Counted from the first letter of the stretch, positions 49,067 to 54,013 are shown. The stretch is DNA of 64,000 bases from Micromussa lordhowensis (GCA_964020085.1 OZ026609.1:1402201-1466200); one strand, 5' to 3'. Numbers and translations are program-made. The notes: generated from the letters alone by a model not told the origin.

Positions 49067-50786
49067 AAAACTTGCCCCCTTTACAAATTCAAAATGATCG
49101 GTGATTGTTGCGTTTTTAAATATGATGCGTTTTCAGAGTGAAAGGTCCGTTTTCAAATTCCTTTGGTGACGTGCAGGCGGGCCCTTAGCAGCAAGTAAAG
49201 AAAGTGTGGTGTATCTTTTGGGGATTGAACGCTTGCATTAATTTTCGCGCAGTTTTTCGCAAGTGGCTTTCGACCAATCACAGCTTGGCATTGAGTATCT
49301 TGTTTGCTGCATAAACATTTTTCTGAAAATAGTTTTCGTTCTCTATTCAGCGGAAGACAAGCAATTTGCAGTGACAAGGGGTTTAAATCCTCCAGCGTAT
49401 GGAACAGCGGGAGATTGCTACAGTGCTCAGGGAAAATGCCCACAGGTAAAGTGAATACAAAATAAATAGATAAAATAAATGTAGCATGTAATTTCCAATT
49501 CATCAAGGTCTTAGTTCCTAGTGTCCTAGTGTGTTCTTATTAACCTGAGCATCCGAAAGTACACCACTTGAAAATGAAAAAAAATCGTTGTTTGCTGCCA
49601 GCATACACATCTTAACTCTTTATCCTCGCTGCGAAGTGAAAATTAAAGTGGCTCTGTCCTCAAAGAGATAATCGTTACTATGGAAATTGAACCGCTCGTT
49701 GGTGTGGATGTTCCCTCTTGCTATAATGAGTCGCCACGTAATTTCTGACGACAAATTTTAAGTTTTCCTTTTTTTATTTTCTTCAGGGTCGTTTTAGCAT
49801 CAATTTACAAGATACTGGCATCAAGTTAACCTCTAAAGTTATGTGGGGCTCCACTGGTCAAGCATATTCTCAAATTATCTACAGATATCCGGTACGTATA
49901 CTAATAGTAATAGTAAAACAGCATAGGAATTGTTTAGACTTTGGTTAGCCCAGGACTGTAAATAACAGTCGGTCATCGGGCATTGGTTGGCCGACCTAAA
50001 TTTGCTCGTGTCCGGCGAAATCCCAACTGTGGTCGCACATGATGTCCGGACAATTTTTTCTTGTTAGCCATTTTACGGTAAGGATGAATAAAAATCTACT
50101 TTGAGTGAATCGTACTTTTTTTGGTCAGGTCCGACCACAATTTGTTTTGTCCGACTAAGATGGTATCTTATTAGGACATACGTCCTTTCAAGAGCAAAAA
50201 ATTACTTGCAGCCGGCCTGTTAGTCTCCTCCGCAGCCGAGACAAAATGTGAAAAGTAGTTGAACATAGTCCGAACGTGTGATCGTGATTTTTTCTGTACG
50301 AAACCTTTTGTTGTTGTTGTTGTTGTTTGTCTCGATGCTTACTCATCTGTTGTTTTTGTATTTGTCTCTCTCCAGGAAGGACTGAGAGTTATAGGTAAAT
50401 GTGGAGGAAGATGTGGCGTTTGCAGCCCTGAAAGTGACGTCGGATTACAAATTGAATTGGTCAAAGGTAAAAAAAACTTATTCATCAACGATTTAGATAG
50501 ATTTCCTAAAGCGCAAATGAGACCTAATCTTATACTCCCCTCCAGACCCAAGCCACTCCTGATTCCTCCTTCAGATTGTCTGAGCCCGCGATCTTGGCAG
50601 GTCGTTGCTTAGTAACGCAAAGTATCTTATTGACGTCATTTGGCTTGGCTGCTTTGGAGGTCTCGCGTTTTTTTAAGTTCAAGAAAGTTCATTCTTTCTC
50701 TATTGTCAAAGCCAGAGAATGAAAGAAAGCTCTTTACAATGTTGACTAATTCTACATTATTTTCCCTTGCAGAAGACGACACCTGA
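10039..50786 (+). CDS. ADAMTS9/20-like: GON-domain ADAMTS metalloprotease with 38 thrombospondin type 1 repeats (whole gene, 63 coding exons)
   Basis: This is a secreted zinc metalloprotease of the ADAMTS9/ADAMTS20/GON-1 class. Family members cleave extracellular-matrix proteoglycans and act in tissue remodelling and cell migration; the substrate here is unknown. Joining exons by GT/AG sites keeps one frame from the ATG at 10039 to the stop at 50784-50786. Domain order: signal peptide (about 1-20), prodomain to 230 with cysteine switch Cys199 and furin site RRRRKR (225-230), catalytic domain with HELGHVFSLPH at 381-391 and Met408, disintegrin-like domain, TSR1 (about 534-587), Cys-rich domain, spacer, TSR2-38 (about 828-2857), GON domain to about 3062. 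The length is about 3,066 aa, or 3,110 aa if the last intron is retained. Human ADAMTS9 and ADAMTS20 have 15 TSRs, so this array is more than twice as long. All catalytic residues are intact, so it should be an active enzyme. No frameshift or stop breaks the model. Individual exon edges rest on splice consensus and reading frame only. Confidence 0.95.
13058..13282 (+). mobile_element. MITE family A, copy 1
   Basis: The left end GAAGGAGCTACGTCACAGTTTG is mirrored by AATACTATTACTGAGCTCCTTT at the right, an imperfect terminal inverted repeat. Internal sequence (CCTTGTTCCTTTATGGTTTA, TTTTTCTATCTTAGTAAACT) recurs in copies at 22735-22963 (same strand) and 19361-19599 (reversed). There is no coding capacity. 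It sits in the intron before the furin-site exon. Confidence 0.75.
14075..18649 (+). CDS. ADAMTS9/20-like: Exons 4-10: furin site and zinc metalloprotease catalytic domain
   Basis: The exons are 14075-14268, 15729-15812, 16754-16878, 17186-17226, 17728-17833, 18255-18398 and 18505-18649. Exon 4 has the polybasic furin site RRRRKR followed by [20 protein letters not shown], the start of the mature reprolysin-type domain. Exon 6 encodes SFCRWQ...[13 protein letters not shown] and is out of frame with the longest open frame there, so it is easily missed. Exon 7 is only 41 nt ([12 protein letters not shown]). Exons 8-9 carry HELGHVFSLPHD, with three zinc ligands and the catalytic Glu382; the HVF.(M/L)PHD form is the one seen in ADAMTS9 and ADAMTS20. 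The Met-turn is HLMAP (Met408). Exon 10 finishes the domain ([11 protein letters not shown]) and enters the disintegrin-like region. All catalytic residues are present. Confidence 0.95.
16490..16570 (-). other. G-rich strand with G-quadruplex potential
   Basis: The + strand is almost pure pyrimidine with many C runs (TACCCTCCCTCCCCCCTGAC and similar). On the - strand this gives a series of GGG runs separated by short loops, which fits the usual G-quadruplex pattern. It lies in the intron upstream of exon 6. No function is shown. Confidence 0.6.
17995..18185 (+). repeat. Polypyrimidine CTC-rich tract and CAT microsatellite
   Basis: About 150 bp of CTCCTC/CTTCTC sequence is followed by a run of ATCATC/ATCATT units. 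The open frames here (Leu/Ser-rich on one strand, Arg-rich on the other) are artefacts of the simple repeat. It lies 70 bp upstream of the acceptor of the exon that completes the zinc-binding motif. Confidence 0.9.
19220..22586 (+). CDS. ADAMTS9/20-like: Exons 11-12: disintegrin-like domain and start of central TSR1
   Basis: The exons are 19220-19324 and 22444-22586. Exon 11 gives EPCRRLWC...[12 protein letters not shown] and exon 12 begins WCIKGQCV, the conserved end of the ADAMTS disintegrin-like domain. It then runs into TSR1 with [20 protein letters not shown], whose two Trp residues form the usual TSR Trp ladder. The intron between them (19325-22443) is the longest in the first half of the gene and contains a MITE at 19361-19599, a foldback at 19666-19850 and a TIR element at 21499-21830. 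Exon 12 ends in phase 2. Confidence 0.93.
19361..19599 (-). mobile_element. MITE family A, copy 2 (reversed)
   Basis: The left end AAAGGAGCTAAGTCACGGTA and the right end ACCGTGACGTAGCTCCTTCA form a clear terminal inverted repeat. The interior (AAGGGTGGTTAAGGATGGAG) is the reverse complement of the interior of the copies at 13058 and 22735. About 240 bp, non-coding. It lies at the start of the intron after exon 11. Confidence 0.8.
19666..19850. mobile_element. Foldback/MITE with about 70-bp inverted ends
   Basis: ATACACCTTATTCCAAAATG at the left is matched by CATTTTGGAATAAGGTGTAT at the right. The pairing continues inward through TTTTAGTG.TCTTTTGTTTGC and GCAAATTAGCCCTTG. The whole unit is 185 bp and non-coding. 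Its ends resemble those of the element at 56624-56809. Confidence 0.85.
21499..21830. mobile_element. 332-bp non-autonomous DNA transposon with 37-bp TIRs
   Basis: The sequence from TAGACCTTTTTACCGATACG to GAATTC at the left (21499-21535) is an exact inverted copy of 21794-21830 at the right. Further inward, AAATTATGGG and CCCATAATTT also pair, with small differences. There is no transposase. It lies in the intron after exon 11. Confidence 0.88.
22735..22963 (+). mobile_element. MITE family A, copy 3
   Basis: It starts AGAGGAGCTTTGTCATGGTT and ends TTGACTGAGTTCCCTTAA. The interior is collinear with the copy at 13058-13282 (ACTCTTGTTCCTTTACGGTT, GTGTTTTTCTATCATAGTAA). Its ends are more decayed than those of the other two copies. 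It is in the intron after exon 12. Confidence 0.75.
23048..25523 (+). CDS. ADAMTS9/20-like: Exons 13-18: end of TSR1, Cys-rich domain and spacer
   Basis: The exons are 23048-23111, 23232-23352, 23727-23863, 24182-24299, 24931-25023 and 25357-25523. They encode [19 protein letters not shown] (end of TSR1), then the Cys-rich domain with [40 protein letters not shown] and [11 protein letters not shown]. The spacer follows ([16 protein letters not shown]..., [16 protein letters not shown]). In ADAMTS proteases these exosite domains bind substrate and matrix. Exon 16 needs the donor at 24300 (TTTG|GTAAGG), so that the next exon reads GYNYIF. Exon 17 uses a weaker donor, GTTAGT. All phases fit. Confidence 0.93.
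25677..26502 (+). CDS. ADAMTS9/20-like: Exons 19-21: end of spacer, TSR2 and TSR3
   Basis: The exons are 25677-25809, 26039-26165 and 26301-26502. Exon 19 finishes the spacer and opens TSR2 ([17 protein letters not shown]); exon 20 completes it. Exon 20 ends CRLR and joins exon 21 as [20 protein letters not shown], matching the LRW start of the equivalent TSR in ADAMTS9. This join requires the weak donor AG|GTTGGT at 26166. A stronger GTAACG four bases later would break the frame or lose the TSR Trp. Exon 21 ends WVYTKWTQ at the phase-0 junction used by all later TSR exons. Confidence 0.92.
26612..29760 (+). CDS. ADAMTS9/20-like: Exons 22-27: TSR4-TSR9, diverged repeats with a Thr/Pro-rich linker
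   Basis: The exons are 26612-26779, 27325-27495, 28043-28261, 28370-28570, 28977-29240 and 29599-29760. Each starts at CSxxC and ends after the Trp motif of the next repeat, in phase 0. They vary in length (162-264 nt) and share little sequence, so they look like the older part of the array. Exon 24 has an extra [13 protein letters not shown] segment. Exon 26 has a Thr/Pro/Ser-rich insert ([16 protein letters not shown] region), probably a flexible O-glycosylated hinge. Three of these repeats lack the C-x-x-S/T-C-G O-fucose motif: exons 22 and 24 read CSKSCD and CSKTCD, and exon 26 reads CSQRCG. Confidence 0.93.
26815..27005 (+). repeat. GTCT/GTCC microsatellite
   Basis: Degenerate TGTCTGTCTGTCCGGCTGTC units run from 26817 to about 26890, with a second pure GTCT run at 26981-27000. 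They are in the intron after exon 22. The open frames in this region are repeat artefacts. Confidence 0.85.
27563..27712 (+). mobile_element. MITE family D, copy 1
   Basis: It starts AGCCTGCAATGGATGCTTAT and contains GGCGAGCGAGCGCATTTTGA and CGAGCGCCATCTTGG; it ends ACTACGCCTGCCCGTAGT. Related copies are at 35319-35463 and 45773-45962. The ends are short, imperfect inverted repeats built on AGCCTGCAGTG. Non-coding. Confidence 0.65.
28753..28912. mobile_element. Hairpin element with about 60-bp arms
   Basis: AGTTATGCAGCGCTCTCTCG followed by TGGTATACCATGAAATATTC is matched in reverse by GATATTCCATGGTATACCAC and CGAAAGCGTTGCATAACT. A second inverted pair surrounds it to the left (CCATAGAAAATACAGCCAAT near 28613 and TGGCCACTGTATTTTCTATG near 28720). 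The two may be one composite foldback in the intron after exon 25. Confidence 0.8.
30031..30593 (+). mobile_element. tRNA-derived SINE, copy 1, split by an insertion
   Basis: The head (GATGGTGTAGTGGCGAGAGC, an A-box-like region) is at 30033-30060. The body resumes at 30367 with a B box (GGTTCGATTCC near 30391) and the family tail (TCAACATCTCAAAATTCCAA, GGATAGAGGACCCGCATGAA, AAGGCTGATGTGGCGTCC). A 9-bp direct repeat, CGCTCGCCT (30052-30060 and 30367-30375), flanks 306 bp of foreign sequence, so something inserted after the SINE did. The other copies at 33211 and 44827 are uninterrupted. Confidence 0.8.
30691..34681 (+). CDS. ADAMTS9/20-like: Exons 28-35: TSR10-TSR17, four tandem copies of a two-exon A/B unit
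   Basis: The A exons are 30691-30852, 31943-32104, 32915-33076 and 34283-34444, each 162 nt. The B exons are 30947-31096, 32315-32464, 33678-33827 and 34532-34681, each 150 nt. A exons share CSV(S/T)CG.GQR.R.VDC, PGCDE and [10 protein letters not shown] exons share [24 protein letters not shown] and the CEL.CP.W ending. A and B strictly alternate, so the duplicated unit was a pair of exons with the intron between them. The 32315 exon has a weak donor (GTTGGC), but its length and ending match its sisters. The intron after the third A exon carries a reversed SINE (33211-33460). Confidence 0.95.
31262..31470. repeat. Foldback-like repeat in TSR intron
   Basis: TTTATATAATAACC...GCGCGCG near 31275 and CGCGCGT...TTATTATATAAA near 31355-31385 pair imperfectly, and CTATGGGTTAT near 31323 pairs with ATAACCCATAG near 31447. 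It looks like a decayed MITE. The family is not identified. Confidence 0.5.
31527..31706 (+). mobile_element. MITE family B, copy 1
   Basis: The left end ATTACGCCAGAGAAATTTAA and the right end TTTTCAATTCCTCCGGCGAA are inverted relatives. The interior (CACTAATCCGTCTCGAAAAC, GAATTTGAAAACGCCAGCTT) is shared with the copies at 44181-44418 and 48691-49180. Non-coding. Confidence 0.75.
33211..33460 (-). mobile_element. tRNA-derived SINE, copy 2 (reversed)
   Basis: Read on the - strand it starts AGCAGGGATGGCGTAGTGGC (A-box region), has the B box GGTTCGATTC 40 bp on, and then the family-specific body and tail ending GATGTGGCTTTCTCTCTAAA. It is about 250 bp and full length. It lies in the intron between TSR14 and TSR15. 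Confidence 0.85.
33990..34120. repeat. Small inverted repeat
   Basis: TATAGCCTCATCTAAACAC near 33993 is reversed as GTGTTTAGATGAGGCTATG near 34098. It is probably the end pair of a short foldback element in the intron after TSR15. Confidence 0.6.
35144..36826 (+). CDS. ADAMTS9/20-like: Exons 36-39: TSR18-TSR21
   Basis: The exons are 35144-35293, 35599-35748, 36252-36404 and 36677-36826, each about 50 codons, phase 0 at both ends. They read [48 protein letters not shown] and [16 protein letters not shown] at their starts and end in W..G.W(S/Q). They are less alike than the flanking blocks and appear to be independent older copies. The intron 36405-36676 starts with a TTG-rich microsatellite, and the intron 35294-35598 carries a foldback element. 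Confidence 0.94.
35319..35463 (+). mobile_element. MITE family D, copy 2
   Basis: The ends AGCCTGTAGTGAAGGCGTTA and TAACGCCTGCACTGCGGGCT are inverted, and the centre GCCGCCATCTTGGATT / AATCTAAGATGGCGGC forms the hairpin apex. It shares its end sequence with the copies at 27563 and 45773. Confidence 0.8.
36420..36535 (+). repeat. TTG/TTA microsatellite
   Basis: Runs of TTGTTGTTG, TTATTATTA and GCTGTTGCTG lie directly after the donor of the TSR20 exon. The Cys- and Tyr-rich open frame that crosses this point is an artefact of intron read-through. Confidence 0.85.
37050..39072 (+). CDS. ADAMTS9/20-like: Exons 40-44: TSR22-TSR26, recent single-exon tandem duplicates
   Basis: The exons are 37050-37199, 37489-37638, 38128-38277, 38466-38615 and 38923-39072, all exactly 150 nt. 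All start CSVSCG(N/S)GK and four carry VECSGG followed by GKCDS or a close variant; most end CPEW.VGDW(S/N)Q. This is the most uniform block of the array. Flanking intron sequence is also alike: the 5' ends of the introns after 37199 and 38277 read GTAAACTCATTCACTGCTTA and GTAAAATTCATTCGATGCTT, so these copies are recent. Confidence 0.95.
39308..41741 (+). CDS. ADAMTS9/20-like: Exons 45-49: TSR27-TSR31
   Basis: The exons are 39308-39457, 39969-40118, 40224-40373, 41011-41160 and 41592-41741, all 150 nt. They start [64 protein letters not shown] and [16 protein letters not shown]. The intron between the second and third is only 105 nt and has no in-frame stop. The intron after 40373 holds a complete Tigger/pogo-like MITE (40393-40847). 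The donor after 41741 (GTGTGG) is weak. Confidence 0.94.
40393..40847. mobile_element. Tigger/pogo-like MITE flanked by TA
   Basis: The ends CAGTGAAACCTGTATTAAGC and GCTTAATACAGGTTTCACTG are inverted and each is flanked by TA, the target duplication of Tc1/mariner-type transposons. The motif GTGTCCGCTTAATA recurs several times inside. It is 455 bp without a transposase. It fills most of the intron between TSR29 and TSR30. Confidence 0.88.
42153..45427 (+). CDS. ADAMTS9/20-like: Exons 50-55: TSR32-TSR37, longer diverged repeats
   Basis: The exons are 42153-42305, 42676-42855, 43425-43595, 43820-44002, 44551-44721 and 45248-45427. Most are 57-61 codons and little alike, resembling the first block and typical ADAMTS9-type TSRs. 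TSR34 begins CSVYCG and so lacks the O-fucose acceptor; TSR34 and TSR36 share a SRDIWC stretch. The introns are rich in mobile elements: the inverted 106-bp repeat (43080-43395), a MITE (44181-44418) and a SINE (44827-45085). Confidence 0.94.
43080..43395 (-). repeat. Three inverted copies of the 106-bp repeat
   Basis: AGTTAGAACCACCTTGTACA occurs at about 43096, 43202 and 43300, and TCATCCACAGACTTAAAAGT and CATTTGAATGGTCACACACT lie between. This is the reverse complement of the array unit at 950-1800. It sits in the intron just upstream of the TSR34 exon. Confidence 0.92.
44181..44418 (+). mobile_element. MITE family B, copy 2
   Basis: It starts GTCGACACTACGCCGTGAAA and ends TTTTTAAATTCCTCCGGCGT. 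The interior AATAATCCGTCACGAAAACG and AGAGAAATTTGAAAACGCTG match the family. It is in the intron before the TSR36 exon. Confidence 0.75.
44827..45085 (+). mobile_element. tRNA-derived SINE, copy 3
   Basis: The A-box region GGATGGCGCAGTGGTGAGAG and the B box GGTTCGATTCC (near 44878) are at the usual tRNA spacing. The body follows (TTGAGTTTGTTGTTGGTTCT, TCCGGGTTTTCCCG, CAAAAATCAACACTCTAAAA) with the tail AGCTAAGGCTGATGTGGCTT. It is full length, in the intron before TSR37. Confidence 0.88.
45551..46120 (+). CDS. ADAMTS9/20-like: Exons 56-57: last TSR (TSR38) and start of the GON domain
   Basis: The exons are 45551-45692 and 46029-46120. Exon 56 encodes [16 protein letters not shown]...LCQMKP and ends with one base of a Cys codon, breaking the phase-0 pattern of the preceding TSR exons. 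Exon 57 completes that Cys and reads [20 protein letters not shown], the start of a GON domain (the Cys-Lys-Asp opening is conserved in ADAMTS9, ADAMTS20 and GON-1). The intron between them contains a foldback MITE at 45773-45962. Confidence 0.94.
45773..45962 (+). mobile_element. MITE family D, copy 3
   Basis: It starts AACCTGCAATGCAGGGGTAT with AGCGAGCGAGTGCATTTTGA as in the copy at 27563, and ends AAAACGCCTTCACTGCAAGC, the inverted end. It lies in the intron between TSR38 and the GON exon. Confidence 0.75.
46456..50786 (+). CDS. ADAMTS9/20-like: Exons 58-63: GON domain and C-terminus
   Basis: The exons are 46456-46550, 48057-48193, 49351-49445, 49787-49891, 50376-50466 and 50773-50786. 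They encode [57 protein letters not shown] sequence (here AVTRGLN...), [14 protein letters not shown] and [19 protein letters not shown], which together form a full GON domain. This domain defines the ADAMTS9/20 branch and is needed for secretory-pathway functions of those proteins. The end is uncertain. Splicing at 50467 to a good acceptor at 50772 adds only EDDT before the stop at 50784. Reading through instead gives 48 extra residues to a stop at 50612. I prefer the spliced form because the read-through tail has no GON-like sequence. Confidence 0.9.
46618..47672. repeat. Cluster of three hairpin elements in a GON-domain intron
   Basis: Hairpin 1 pairs GTACAATTCAGGGAGTAATC (46642) with its inverse ending at 46743. 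Hairpin 2 pairs GGTAATTGAACTGAGTGGAG (47375) with the inverse ending at 47457. Hairpin 3 pairs CGTGGGTATCCAATTACAGG (47602) with the inverse ending at 47671. Hairpins 1 and 2 share end sequence (GTAATTG.AC.GAGTGGAGT), so the segment 46624-47457 may be one element with a second nested in its right end. Confidence 0.75.
48691..49180 (+). mobile_element. MITE family B, copy 3 (longest)
   Basis: The left end GAGTCCACACTACGCCAGAG and the right portion CCGTTTTCAAATTCCTTTGG are inverted relatives. Internal CACTAATCCGTCACGGAAAC and GATCGGTGATTGTTGCGTTT match copies 1 and 2. At 490 bp it carries extra internal sequence, perhaps a nested insertion. It ends about 170 bp before the next GON exon. Confidence 0.7.
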
Positions 50787-51699
50787 GTTTGAGGAGCTTT
50801 TTTCAATTGGTTCCAATAGGTGTACATATTTCCATACATAGGATTTTTACAATTGTTGCCATCCAGATGTAAAGATATCACCACTTCACTGAGAGAGAGA
50901 GTTGTTTAGTTAAAACAGGCTGAATGTTGCGTTACAAGTCCCACGGAAGTATTTATTGTCACGCAATCTTATCTACCAGAAGATTAACTAGAGCAACGAG
51001 GTTTTCGCTGTATAAAGTGTCCTATTTACATGCCATTTCGTTGCGTTACTTTATAAAACGCGACGTTGCGTTACGTAAGGTCGCGCGAGGTTAAGTTGAA
51101 CCATGTTAAAGGAGCAGTGTCAATGCTAAGCGCATGCGTGACAGTCTGTAGTTAATCAAATATTGAACCCTGAAGTTTCCAAAAAGACATACATCTGTTA
51201 TCTAAAAACAGTCATTGTTTACCATCACTCGCAAGTGTCAGCTTTGGAGTGGAACACAATTTGAGAACGTTTGAGCTCAGACTCTAAGGTCTTGACATTG
51301 CTTCTGTTAATGGAAGTTAAAGGTATACATTGTATATAAAGTCATTTTCTCGCAAAGAAGTATCTAAAAATTAGGAAGTTTAAAACAAAAAAGAAATTGA
51401 ATTTACGCTCGCGCTTTTTAGACAGGATTTTAATGATCTCAAGATTTCGTCCAAATGCTTTTAATTTATTTTTATCCTAGCTCCGGCAACGAATATAATC
51501 GTAAGAAAACCCATGGTTAAATATATTTTCGCAAGCTTGAATTTATAAGAAAGTTTTTGAAACCAGCTGGTTGATCACTAACAAAAGAACTTCAACAGAC
51601 GTTTTACGAAAGTTCCTCTCTTTTTACCCTAGATTTATGGTGTCATTTTAAAAACCAAATTGCAAGCAAGTAATAATACCAAACAAATTAACGCATTTT
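50787..51699. other. 3' flank of the ADAMTS-like gene
   Basis: No coding sequence recognised. The 3' untranslated region must start here. I see no AATAAA close to the stop; the nearest clear ones are near 52387, 53103 and 53358, beyond the large hairpin. A non-canonical signal nearer the stop is possible. Confidence 0.4.
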
Positions 51700-52146
51700 A
51701 TTCGCTACTTGCACATGACCCATAATCCCTTGCGTTTTGGGGGGGTAACCAGTAGAAGAAATGTATGGTATCATGACAAAAATTAGTTCGGTGAGCTCGC
51801 AAAACCAGCTACTAATGCTTAAAAATGCACCAGAAATTACCAAAATCATGATAATAGAAATTTGTACTAGTTTATAACTAAATGTAGAGAATTTTTTTTT
51901 TTGTCCATACATCGTCTGTAAAATTACAAGACGATGTATGGACAAAAAAAAATTCTCTACATTTAGTTATAAACTAGTACAAATTTCTCCTATCGTGATT
52001 TTGGTAAATTTTGGTGCATTTTTAAGCATTAGTAGCTGGTTTTGCGAGCTCACCGAACTAATTTTTGTCATGATACCGTACATTTCTTCTAATGGTTTAT
52101 ACCCCCCAACAACGCAAAGGATTATGGGTATGTGCAAGTAGCGAAT
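51700..52146. repeat. Large near-perfect hairpin: 218-bp arms, 11-bp loop
   Basis: The left arm 51700-51917 (from ATTCGCTACTTGCACATGAC) and the right arm 51929-52146 (ending GTGCAAGTAGCGAAT) are inverted copies with few differences. The 11-base loop at 51918-51928 is GTAAAATTACA. The open frames on both strands (starting MDKKKFSTFSYKLVQIS and similar) are the same sequence read twice. There is no transposase and no flanking duplication that I can see. Confidence 0.93.
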
Positions 52147-53519
52147 GGTATATTATCGCACTTTTTGTACAGTAAGTCATAAGTGTCTTCTAAAGCAAAA
52201 TATTATGAATGACACGATCAGAACAATTTTTCACTCGAAAAAAATGCAATGTTGATCAAAACTTTGGATTATTTAAATGACTTCTCGGCTACTTTATATG
52301 GCTAGAAATAGTGTCCTTAGAATGCAGCGCCTTCTCTAAGGAAATCAGTTTATTTGGTATTTTGAAACAGGAAGTCGCACTATAAAAAATAAACATTTCT
52401 TGTTAAAATGTGGTGAGGTATTTGCCCTGGAAAATTTTGTTAACTTTCATTTTCCTCAGATGCATTGCTATCTTGTTCCTCTGTGTCCCTATTTGGCAAA
52501 AAGATCGATTTTGTGACAAATTACGATCGAGCTGAGGAGAGAAGAACAGAACAGCTTAAGTTTTTTTTTGCATTAATCGGAAGTGAAAGCATTTCCGATT
52601 GAGGAACTTTATTCAGTCAAGATGTCTTCATTTTTCCCAGGGAACATACCTTCAGTTAACTTACAAAATATTATATGTGGCACAATTATCTGCACGTTTC
52701 GCCGCTCTCGAGCCAAGATGGCGGCGAAAATGGTCGAAAACAGATTCGTGTTGCTTATATTTTTAGATTTGTTCAAACATTTTGAGAATAACACTTCAAT
52801 TCAAATACATTGCACTGATAACTCTACAGTGGATGTAGTAGGAACTTAAGCGCCCTTTGTAGTGCGACTTCGTGTCTCTAAAGAAAAGCAGCATTTTTTT
52901 TATACGCGACCGATTAAATATGGAAAAAGTTGTACAGATTTCAACTTAAAAATATGCACTAAGCGGCTTTGAAAAAAATTTAATATTTATTACAAGCAAA
53001 TGACGCAAATTTTATTTTTACAAAAGTATAATAACTCTTTTCCGCAACGCCCGATTTTTAACAGGTCCTACTGATGAGAATAATCATAATTAATAAGAAA
53101 AGTAATAAATTTTAAAAATACTGTTTATAATGCAGCCTGCTCGGCACGCAACGCTTCCAAGTAGACAAGCGTTACATGACGCGTTACGTAACCGTTAGGA
53201 ATGAAAGAAGGAATGGCGGAGACGAATATGGCAAAACAGCCCATAACTAAATGTAGAGATTTATATTATATACATTGGAAGTTTATTTATTTGAACTAGC
53301 TGGCCTCGTTATAGCGGCTAGCTGGTGTGCCTGTACAGATTTTTAAATATATTATATGAAATAAAAAGTTAAAGTTGGAACTTAAGGTACAGTGCTGTAA
53401 CTTTTCTGTGCTTTCTCCTTCCCCGGTTTAAGCCGTACTAAATGTACATCCACATGAATCTCATGTATTTGGTGCTGTACTACTAGAAAGAACAACAATA
53501 ATTCTTAAAGAGCCACAGC
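52147..53519. other. Intergenic, AT-rich, no gene recognised
   Basis: The short open frames have no domain. The segment includes several AATAAA sites that could serve the ADAMTS-like gene and repeat-like words such as CTAAATGTAGAGA near 53245, also present in the hairpin at 51700. Confidence 0.4.
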
Positions 53520-53554
53520 TTGTTAAACCGTTCTCTATATATGTACCCTCTTCA

Positions 53555-53725
53555 TTTCCTAGTGCGTTACAAAGAACGTTCTCTTCTACGTTACCTAGTG
53601 TGTCACAAAGTACATTTCCTTTTAGGTTTCATAGTCTGTAACAAAGAACGTTCTCTTCTCCGTTTCCTAGTGTGTCACAAAGAACGTTCTCTTCTCCGTT
53701 TCCTAGTGTGTCACAAAGAACGAAT
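53555..53725 (+). repeat. 36-bp minisatellite, left part
   Basis: The unit GTGTCACAAAGAACGTTCTC plus TTCTCCGTTTCCTA repeats every 36 bp (for example at 53672 and 53708), with some diverged copies. Because 36 is a multiple of three, it keeps an open frame giving FLVCHKERSLLR repeats; I regard that as incidental. Each unit holds the palindrome AGAACGTTCT. The array is interrupted by the hairpin at 53724-54013 and resumes at 54048. Confidence 0.88.
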
Positions 53726-54013
53726 GGTGAAAATAGAGAATTAACTCTGAAGTGTAAATTTAAGTGCTAATTCAACCCATGAATAACCCACTGGGCGTTA
53801 GCCCTAGTAAAGGGAATCAGGGAACCACACGGGGTAAAGAAAAAATCTTTTGGCCTCGGTCGTGGGTTCGATTCCCACCGAGGTCAAAAGATTTTTTCTT
53901 TACCTCGTGTGGTTCCCTGATTCCCTTTACTAAGGCTAACGCCCAGTGGGTTATTCATGGGTTGAATTAGCACTTAAATTTACACTTCAGAGTTAATTCT
54001 CTGTTTTCACCAT
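53724..54013. mobile_element. Near-perfect hairpin with a tRNA T-arm-like apex
   Basis: ATGGTGAAAATAGAGAATTA at 53724 is reversed at the right end (TTCACCAT at 54006-54013), and the arms pair for about 135 bp. The apex is GTGGGTTCGATTCCCAC (53862-53878), a complete T-arm with the pol III B-box core. It interrupts the 36-bp minisatellite, which continues on both sides, so it is likely an insertion. Confidence 0.88.

Noticed and set aside
51688..52141. Two similar open frames on opposite strands (STFSYKLVQIS)
   Set aside because: They are the two arms of one hairpin read in opposite directions, not two genes.
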